Assembly: GCF_018371055.1 (NCBI RefSeq) | Contig: NZ_JAGYZD010000119.1 | Location: 1 to 5,287, forward strand | Direction of reading: 5' to 3' | From: Finegoldia magna | Lineage (GTDB): Bacteria; Bacillota; Clostridia; Tissierellales; Peptoniphilaceae | Length of the DNA stretch: 5,287 nucleotides | In this document: in pieces, positions 1 to 5,287 of the stretch | Layout of the letters: each line of letters opens with the position of its first letter | Position numbering within the stretch: the first letter of the stretch is position 1 | Notes under the pieces: model-generated | The model's input: the letters and a program-made list of their open reading frames with translations, nothing else | The model's database searches: none | Told to the model about the DNA's origin: nothing | Program-made: the position numbers and the translations under genes

Positions 1-7
1 TACGCGG

Positions 8-901
8 ATGGTATTAATGCAAACACAAATAGAATTTAATGATGAATTAAAACTTACTAAAATTAAACAATCATCTTTTAACCCTACCCACATTTTTGAA
101 TGTGGGCAGGCGTTTAGATGGTACAAAGAAGATGATATGTCATACACAACTGTTGATGGGGACATGTACTGTAATGTAAGTTTGGTTGGAGATTACGTTT
201 ATATTAAGAACTGCACAGAAGATGATTACTATAAAAAATGGGAAAATTATTTTGATTTGAAAACTGACTATTCAGAAATTAAAGAAAAATTATCATTTAA
301 TGAAACTTTGAAAAACGCATTAGAATATGGTAATGGAATCAGAATATTGAACCAAGATAAATTCTCTACAATAATTTCGTTTATTATATCAGCTAACAAT
401 CAAATACCTAGAATTATGAAATCGGTAAATATAATTTGCGAAAATTACGGTAAATTATTGGGCGAATTTAACGGTAGAAAATTGTATTCTTTTCCTAAGC
501 CTGAAGATTTAGCAAAAGTACCAGTGGAAGAAATGAGAGAAGTGTGTCGCGTTGGATTTAGAGATAAAAGAATTGTAGATGTGGCAAAAATGGTTGCAAA
601 TGACGAATTTGATATTTTGGGAATAGATAATTTATCAAATGAGGAATTAAGAAAAGAATTAATCAAACTTCCAGGAGTAGGACCTAAAGTTGCCGATTGT
701 ATAATGCTTTTCTCATACAATAGACACAATACATTTCCCGTTGATGTGTGGATAAAAAGAGTTATGGAGTATTTGTTTATAAAGGAAGAAACAAATAAAA
801 ATTTGATTGCAAAGTACGCAGATGATTTGTTTGGAGATTATGCTGGATATGCACAGCAATATTTATTCTACTATGGAAGAGAAAATACAATCGGAAAATA
901 A
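8..901 (+). CDS. ogg: 8-oxoguanine DNA glycosylase / AP lyase, OGG1 type
   Basis: Base-excision repair enzyme that removes 8-oxoguanine from DNA and can nick the abasic site (beta-lyase). The N-terminal OGG domain carries the GQAFRW motif (G33 to W38, matching the hOGG1 region around Gly42). The helix-hairpin-helix/GPD domain carries LPGVGPKVADC (221-231) with catalytic Lys227, followed by PVDV with Asp246; the 19-residue Lys-Asp spacing equals that of hOGG1 K249/D268. SANNQIPR (128-135) matches the Asn149/Asn150/Arg154 loop of hOGG1, Arg185 in GFR matches Arg204, and Gln283/Phe287 match Gln315/Phe319, which hold the flipped base. Only 7 bases precede the ATG at 8 and the frame is open to the window edge, so the start is unsure. 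An ATG at 17 with GGATGG 5 bases upstream is an alternative, giving 294 residues. The final stop at 899-901 is clear. No obvious terminator follows, and the gene appears unrelated to groESL downstream. Confidence 0.93.
   Translation: MVLMQTQIEFNDELKLTKIKQSSFNPTHIFECGQAFRWYKEDDMSYTTVDGDMYCNVSLVGDYVYIKNCTEDDYYKKWENYFDLKTDYSEIKEKLSFNETLKNALEYGNGIRILNQDKFSTIISFIISANNQIPRIMKSVNIICENYGKLLGEFNGRKLYSFPKPEDLAKVPVEEMREVCRVGFRDKRIVDVAKMVANDEFDILGIDNLSNEELRKELIKLPGVGPKVADCIMLFSYNRHNTFPVDVWIKRVMEYLFIKEETNKNLIAKYADDLFGDYAGYAQQYLFYYGRENTIGK
83..110 (+). repeat. Inverted repeat inside the glycosylase gene
   Basis: CCCACATT (87-94) and AATGTGGG (99-106) are perfect complements around a TTTG loop. The pairing resumes with CCT (83-85) against AGG (108-110) after one A/C mismatch. 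This makes a strong hairpin in an otherwise AT-rich message. It encodes the conserved PTHIFECGQ segment, so protein constraint may explain part of it. No T-run follows, so it is not an intrinsic terminator. Confidence 0.6.
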
Positions 902-990
902 TTTTCAGAATTTCATCATAGAAAATAGAATTAAAACAAGAAATATCAAAATAATCTGAGCTATTTGATTTTAAATACTAATAAATACGT

Positions 991-1019
991 TTGATTAAAA
1001 CAAAAACGTGGTTTATTAT
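991..1019 (+). promoter_or_regulatory. Sigma-A promoter of groESL
   Basis: A TTGATT -35 box (991-996) and a TATTAT -10 box (1014-1019) are separated by the ideal 17 bases. Transcription would start near 1026, so the CIRCE operator covers the start site and the first transcribed bases. It is the best promoter match in the 178-base spacer; the rest of the spacer (902-990) shows no feature I can support. Confidence 0.7.
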
Positions 1020-1028
1020 ATAAGAGGA

Positions 1029-1055
1029 TTAACACTCAACAGGTTAGAGTGCTAA
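1029..1055 (+). promoter_or_regulatory. CIRCE operator (HrcA binding site)
   Basis: The half-sites are TTAACACTC (1029-1037) and GAGTGCTAA (1047-1055), separated by 9 bases. The CIRCE consensus is TTAGCACTC-N9-GAGTGCTAA, so 17 of 18 bases match; the only change is G to A at position 4 of the left half (base 1032). HrcA binds this DNA element to repress chaperone operons, and GroEL is known to assist HrcA folding, which gives feedback. As part of the 5' leader it can also fold as a hairpin in the mRNA. Confidence 0.96.
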
Positions 1056-1079
1056 CAAAAGATTCTGAAGGAGGATATC

Positions 1080-2997
<1,918 letters not shown>

Positions 2998-3004
2998 ACA
3001 AATT

Positions 3005-3035
3005 AAAGGTGAGGATATATTCCTCATCTTTTTTT
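3005..3035 (+). terminator. Intrinsic terminator of groESL
   Basis: AAAGGTGAGGA (3005-3015) pairs with TCCTCATCTTT (3021-3031) around the loop TATAT; one of the 11 pairs is G-U. The right arm runs into seven T residues (3029-3035). It begins 7 bases after the groEL stop and separates the chaperonin operon from the GTPase gene. Confidence 0.9.
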
Positions 3036-3058
3036 ATGCAATGAAGTAAAAATGTTAG

Positions 3059-3086
3059 TTGAAAATGAATATCGGGTATATATACA
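3059..3086 (+). promoter_or_regulatory. Possible promoter of the GTPase gene
   Basis: TTGAAA (3059-3064) and TATACA (3081-3086) are 16 bases apart in the short gap between the groEL terminator and the GTPase start. Other TATA-like hexamers overlap (3077-3084), so the exact -10 is unsure. With this box the transcript would start near 3093, leaving a leader of about 10 bases with the Shine-Dalgarno at its very 5' end. That is tight and lowers confidence, although a promoter is expected somewhere here because a terminator precedes it. Confidence 0.4.
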
Positions 3087-3102
3087 TTAAGTTGGTGAGA
3101 TA

Positions 3103-4221
3103 ATGAATAATTACGATTTAATAAATGAAGTGCTTGGCAAAACAAGTGAAGAAATACAAAAAATGAGTCCAATCAATATTTTATTGGTTGGAAAAACTGG
3201 AGTTGGCAAATCGACTTTAATTAATGGAATGTTTAGAGATAATTTGGTAGAGACAGGTGTAGGAAAGCCTGTCACTAAATATTTGCAAAAAATTACTAAG
3301 GAAAATATTCCTATTAATTTATACGATACTCAAGGACTCGAACTAAACTCACAAAATCAAAGAGAAGTCCTAACAGAAATAACAACTTTATTAAAAGATT
3401 TAAAACATCAAGGGGAAAAAGATAAAATTCATTTGATATATTATTGTATTAATTCAAATGGATCTAGGATAGAAGATTCTGAAATAGCTCTTATTAATTC
3501 TTTAAAACAATATGCACCAGTAATCATAGTCTTAACGCAATCACTAGGAGAAAATTCTGAACAATTAAAAGACTATATTCAGAATTTGAATTTGGATGTG
3601 GCAGATGTTATCGAAATACTCGCAAAACCATACAGAATTAACGATATGGTTATTGAAGAAAAAGGATTGAAAGAACTGATGACTAAAAGTTTTGAACTTT
3701 TAGATGAGGAAATTAAAAATTCTTTTATTAATGCCCAACATGTCGATATTGATTTAAAAGCAAAAACGGCAAGACGTTGGGCAAAAAGATATATAAAAAC
3801 AGCTTTTGGAATTGGATTTGTTCCTATACCTTTCTCAGACGCGTCTTTATTAGTGCCTATGCAAATTGGAATGATAGCTCACATTAATTCTATTTTTGGA
3901 ATATCAATGGATAAGCAAAGAGTTGCCTCAATCATAGCTGCTATAGGTGGAACTGGAGGAGCTACTTTTGCGGGAAGATTCATAGTAACGAATGCGTTGA
4001 AGTTTATTCCGGGAGTAGGTAGCTTAGCTGGTGGATTAATATCTGCAGCGACTGCGTCTATAATGACCACGGCGTTAGCGATGAGTTATATAGAAGTTTT
4101 GAGTTATATTGCTAAAAGAGAAAAGTTGGGAATTAATATGGATTTTTCTGAAATTGAAAAATTAATGCAAAAAACTTATACAGAATATTTGAAGAATAGG
4201 AAGAAGAAAGACGATGAATGA
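3103..4221 (+). CDS. GTPase with C-terminal DUF697-like membrane-associated domain
   Basis: The 372-residue protein has an N-terminal Era/HSR1-like GTPase domain (about 24-200) and a C-terminal domain resembling DUF697 (about 225-340). The G1 P-loop is GKTGVGKST (30-38), Thr58 in the GKPVT segment is the likely G2 switch residue, and G3 is DTQG (75-78). At the G4 position the sequence is VLTQSL (143-148) rather than N/TKxD, a degenerate form I recall in related GTPases. The C-terminal half has PIPFSDASLLVPMQIGMI (241-258), typical of DUF697. Two glycine/alanine-rich hydrophobic stretches follow (about 275-290 and 303-330), which could enter or cross the membrane. The tail is highly charged. 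GGTGAG (3094-3099) lies unusually close to the ATG. The gene overlaps the next one by 8 bases. Its physiological role is not known to me; GTP binding and membrane association are inferred. Confidence 0.88.
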   Translation: MNNYDLINEVLGKTSEEIQKMSPINILLVGKTGVGKSTLINGMFRDNLVETGVGKPVTKYLQKITKENIPINLYDTQGLELNSQNQREVLTEITTLLKDLKHQGEKDKIHLIYYCINSNGSRIEDSEIALINSLKQYAPVIIVLTQSLGENSEQLKDYIQNLNLDVADVIEILAKPYRINDMVIEEKGLKELMTKSFELLDEEIKNSFINAQHVDIDLKAKTARRWAKRYIKTAFGIGFVPIPFSDASLLVPMQIGMIAHINSIFGISMDKQRVASIIAAIGGTGGATFAGRFIVTNALKFIPGVGSLAGGLISAATASIMTTALAMSYIEVLSYIAKREKLGINMDFSEIEKLMQKTYTEYLKNRKKKDDE

Positions 4222-4429
4222 TTTAACAAAAAAAGATTTTATTGAAAAATACAAAGATGGGAATTTTGATTTTGCAGTTCAAAATACTTGTAGAGCTGTA
4301 GAATACGCAAAGTTAGAAGATTGTTTTAATGTAGCAGAAAGAAATAGGGAGCCATCTGATATAATAATTTATGAAGATGACGATATGATTGATTATTTTC
4401 ACTTTGATGGATTAAAATATCAAGATTAA
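4214..4429 (+). CDS. Small acidic protein, function unknown
   Basis: This 71-residue protein matches no family I recognise. It is strongly acidic (18 Asp/Glu against 9 Lys/Arg) with an EDDDMIDYFHFDG cluster at 54-66, two cysteines (26 and 37), and no signal peptide or membrane segment. The start ATGAATGA overlaps the GTPase stop (4219-4221), with AGGAAG at 4198-4203 ten bases upstream. Its translation is therefore probably coupled to that of the GTPase. Codon use resembles the neighbours, and the position suggests an accessory or regulatory partner of the GTPase; that is inference only. The reading frame could be spurious, but the overlap and the ribosome binding site argue for a real gene. 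Confidence 0.72.
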   Translation: MNDLTKKDFIEKYKDGNFDFAVQNTCRAVEYAKLEDCFNVAERNREPSDIIIYEDDDMIDYFHFDGLKYQD

Positions 4430-4433
4430 AAAA

Positions 4434-4452
4434 CACATAAGTGTGGTATAAT
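4434..4452 (+). promoter_or_regulatory. Extended -10 promoter of the folE leader
   Basis: A perfect TATAAT (4447-4452) is preceded by TG one base upstream (4444-4445), giving the extended -10 form TGnTATAAT. No good -35 is visible; the 17-base position falls on GATTAA (4424-4429), at the stop codon of the preceding gene. The expected start at about 4459 is exactly where the riboswitch P1 strand begins. A small inverted repeat, CACA-TAAG-TGTG (4434-4445), sits directly upstream of the -10 box; its role, if any, is unknown. Confidence 0.75.
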
Positions 4453-4457
4453 AATAA

Positions 4458-4549
4458 TTACAGAGTAGGGTTGATGCGTTTAGTGTAATGGGATAGGGAG
4501 TTGCCCATTAACGAAATTATTGCGATATCAATGCCGCTTCCGCTGATAA
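4458..4549 (+). promoter_or_regulatory. Tetrahydrofolate (THF) riboswitch aptamer
   Basis: The leader carries the conserved pieces of the THF riboswitch in order: GAGTAG (4463-4468), GCGTTTAGTG (4476-4485), the P3 hairpin, ACGAA (4511-4515) and TTCCGCT (4538-4544). P3 is TAATGGG (4486-4492) with CCCATTA (4504-4510) around an 11-base loop, the same loop length as in the E. siraeum RNA as I recall it. The long-range pseudoknot pairs loop GGGAG (4496-4500) with CTTCC (4537-4541). P2 pairs TTGAT (4471-4475) with ATCAA (4527-4531), continued by CGT/ACG (4477-4479 with 4511-4513). P1 pairs CAG (4461-4463) with CTG (4543-4545) and may extend by TTA/TAA across a bulged A. The RNA senses reduced folates, the pathway product, and sits directly upstream of folE, which is the expected target. 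Confidence 0.93.
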
Positions 4550-4566
4550 TATGAATTAGTGGGAGC
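4536..4566 (+). promoter_or_regulatory. Antiterminator helix of the THF riboswitch
   Basis: GCTTCCGCT (4536-4544) can pair along all 9 bases with AGTGGGAGC (4558-4566), with two G-U pairs; three weaker pairs (4545-4547 with 4555-4557) extend it inward. The left strand is the aptamer's pseudoknot and P1 strand, and the right strand includes the first three bases of the terminator stem. The helix therefore excludes both the ligand-bound fold and the terminator, as expected for an ON-state antiterminator. Confidence 0.8.
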
Positions 4567-4599
4567 ATTATCTTTGAAACATAGGATAATGCTTTTTTT
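4564..4599 (+). terminator. Riboswitch-controlled intrinsic terminator (attenuator)
   Basis: AGCATTATC (4564-4572) and GATAATGCT (4585-4593) form a perfect 9-base-pair stem that runs into seven T residues (4593-4599). It lies between the THF aptamer and folE. Ligand binding should allow it to form, ending transcription before the gene. It may also stop read-through from the GTPase genes, which have no terminator of their own. Confidence 0.92.
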
Positions 4600-4602
4600 G
4601 TG

Positions 4603-4635
4603 GAGCACTCTCGGGTGCTCTTATATTTTTTATAA
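4603..4635 (+). other. Second leader hairpin before the folE ribosome binding site
   Basis: GAGCAC (4603-4608) and GTGCTC (4615-4620) pair around TCTCGG, with one more G-U pair possible. An inverted repeat TTATA-N5-TATAA (4621-4635) follows, with a six-T run at its centre (4626-4631). The T-rich tract begins right at the stem base but is interrupted, so this could be a weak second terminator, a stabilising 5' hairpin or an element that affects ribosome access. Its function cannot be settled from sequence. Confidence 0.55.
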
Positions 4636-4637
4636 AT

Positions 4638-4644
4638 GAGAGGG
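4638..4644 (+). promoter_or_regulatory. folE ribosome binding site that decides the start
   Basis: GAGAGGG lies 6 bases before the ATG at 4651. An in-frame ATG at 4636 overlaps this Shine-Dalgarno and is itself preceded only by T/A-rich sequence with no ribosome binding site. The start is therefore 4651. Confidence 0.82.
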
Positions 4645-4650
4645 ATTTTA

Positions 4651-5205
4651 ATGGATAAAGAAAAAATTGAACAAGCAGTGTCAATGATAATAGAAGCTAT
4701 TGGTGAAGATCCAAACAGAGAAGGATTATTGGAAACACCTCAAAGAGTGGCTAGAATGTACGAAGAAATATTCAGTGGATTAAATCAAAATGCGAAAGTG
4801 CATTTGTCGAAATCCTTTGAGATAGTTGATGACAATATGGTAATAGAAAAGGACATTCCTTTTTATTCAATGTGCGAACATCACTTACTACCATTTTGGG
4901 GAAAGGTTAATATTGCTTATATTCCTGATAAAAGAGTTGCTGGTTTATCAAAATTAGCTAGAACTGTTGACGTGTATTCAAAAAAACCACAATTACAAGA
5001 ACGTTTAAATATTGAAATAGCTGATGCATTAATGGAATATTTAAATTGCAAAGGATGTTTAGTAACTATTGAAGCTGAACACATGTGTATGAATATGAGA
5101 GGCGTTAAAAAACCAGGTACTTCAACAATGACTTCTGTAGCAAGAGGAGCTTTTGAAGAAGATTTGGATTTGAAAAACGAAGCTTACAGATTAATGGGAT
5201 TATAA
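4651..5205 (+). CDS. folE: GTP cyclohydrolase I (type IA)
   Basis: Converts GTP to 7,8-dihydroneopterin triphosphate and formate, the committed first step of folate synthesis; the family forms toroidal decamers with one zinc per subunit. The 184 residues are close to the short Bacillus type. The early motif is [22 protein letters not shown] (18-39). Zinc and catalytic residues are present in [11 protein letters not shown] (71-81) and [11 protein letters not shown] (141-151): Cys75, His78 and Cys146 match E. coli Cys110, His113 and Cys181, and His77 and His144 match His112 and His179. SKLAR (100-104) and QERL (116-119) are also conserved. The ATG at 4651 is preferred over 4636 because GAGAGGG lies 6 bases ahead of it. 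Transcription is controlled by the THF riboswitch upstream, giving end-product feedback. The next gene overlaps its stop as TAATG. Confidence 0.98.
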   Translation: MDKEKIEQAVSMIIEAIGEDPNREGLLETPQRVARMYEEIFSGLNQNAKVHLSKSFEIVDDNMVIEKDIPFYSMCEHHLLPFWGKVNIAYIPDKRVAGLSKLARTVDVYSKKPQLQERLNIEIADALMEYLNCKGCLVTIEAEHMCMNMRGVKKPGTSTMTSVARGAFEEDLDLKNEAYRLMGL

Positions 5206-5287
5206 TGAAAAATACTGACATTGTCCTTAATCACAATTTATTTAATGAAAAAATAAATAAAATTGAAGATGATGAGAAAACTCGTGT
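5205..5287 (+). CDS. Start of a coupled downstream gene, possibly HD-domain hydrolase (partial)
   Basis: An ATG at 5205-5207 shares its A with the folE stop TAA (5203-5205). The frame stays open for 27 codons to the window edge, and GGGA (5196-5199) is a modest ribosome binding site 5 bases upstream. The visible N-terminus runs [13 protein letters not shown], then EKINKIEDDEKTR. The LNHxLF followed by a KIExxEKxR pattern resembles the start of HD-domain phosphohydrolases that I recall next to folE in clostridial folate operons, where an HD motif would come just beyond the window. The overlap makes cotranscription and translational coupling with folE very likely. The functional call is tentative because no catalytic residue is in view. 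Confidence 0.7.
   Translation, partial: MKNTDIVLNHNLFNEKINKIEDDEKTR

Noticed and set aside
445..729. 94-codon open frame on the minus strand inside the glycosylase gene
   Set aside because: It lies wholly within a well-supported gene and encodes a low-complexity Ser/Leu/Asn-rich sequence with no recognisable motif; it is a shadow frame.
902..990. Possible terminator after the glycosylase gene
   Set aside because: Only weak AT-rich pairings such as AAATA/TATTT, with no GC stem followed by a T-run.
1017..1022. TATATA as the groESL -10 box
   Set aside because: Spacing to the TTGATT -35 would be 20 bases; TATTAT at 1014-1019 gives 17.
3879..4070. 63-codon minus-strand frame in the GTPase gene
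   Set aside because: Mirror of the Gly/Ala-rich DUF697-like segment, fully inside a supported gene.
4433..4446. ACAC-ATAA-GTGT repeat as a terminator for the GTPase operon
   Set aside because: The stem is only four pairs, no T-run follows, and it overlaps the folE promoter.
4621..4636. TATAA-like sequence as a second folE promoter
   Set aside because: No -35 box at a usable distance, and a start there would leave almost no room for the ribosome binding site.

Overview
The window is AT-rich, with AT-biased codons, strong GGAGG-type ribosome binding sites, a CIRCE operator and a tetrahydrofolate riboswitch. Together these point to a low-GC Gram-positive anaerobe of the Clostridia/Tissierellia kind (a Finegoldia- or Peptoniphilus-like coccus would fit; this is inference, not a species call). 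All recognisable genes are on the + strand and the region looks like ordinary chromosomal housekeeping DNA. I see no insertion sequence, phage gene, tRNA, rRNA or CRISPR array.

Layout. (1) 8-901: an OGG1-type 8-oxoguanine DNA glycosylase/lyase with every key active-site residue present. (2) 902-1079: a spacer with a good sigma-A promoter and a CIRCE element (1029-1055), the HrcA operator. (3) 1080-2997: groES-groEL, a two-gene chaperonin operon closed by an intrinsic terminator at 3005-3035. (4) 3103-4429: a DUF697-type membrane-associated GTPase, overlapping by 8 bases a 71-residue acidic protein of unknown function. (5) 4430-4650: a 221-base regulatory leader. It has an extended -10 promoter, a tetrahydrofolate (THF) riboswitch aptamer, an antiterminator/terminator pair and a second hairpin just before the ribosome binding site. 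(6) 4651-5205: folE, GTP cyclohydrolase I, the first enzyme of folate biosynthesis. (7) 5205-window end: the start of a translationally coupled gene whose N-terminus resembles HD-domain proteins found beside folE in clostridia.

How it works together. The chaperonin operon should be repressed by HrcA and released by heat or protein stress. The folE operon should be shut off by its end product: when THF binds the leader RNA, the aptamer holds the strand needed for the antiterminator, the terminator at 4564-4599 forms and transcription stops before folE. When THF is scarce the antiterminator forms and folE plus the next gene are made. The GTPase pair lies between these two units with no clear functional tie to either.

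The most informative element that an ORF-only reading would miss is the THF riboswitch leader. Its pseudoknot partner strands appear to have co-varied relative to the characterised Eubacterium siraeum RNA, and its switching helices can be drawn to the base. The least understood element is the GTPase plus small acidic protein pair.
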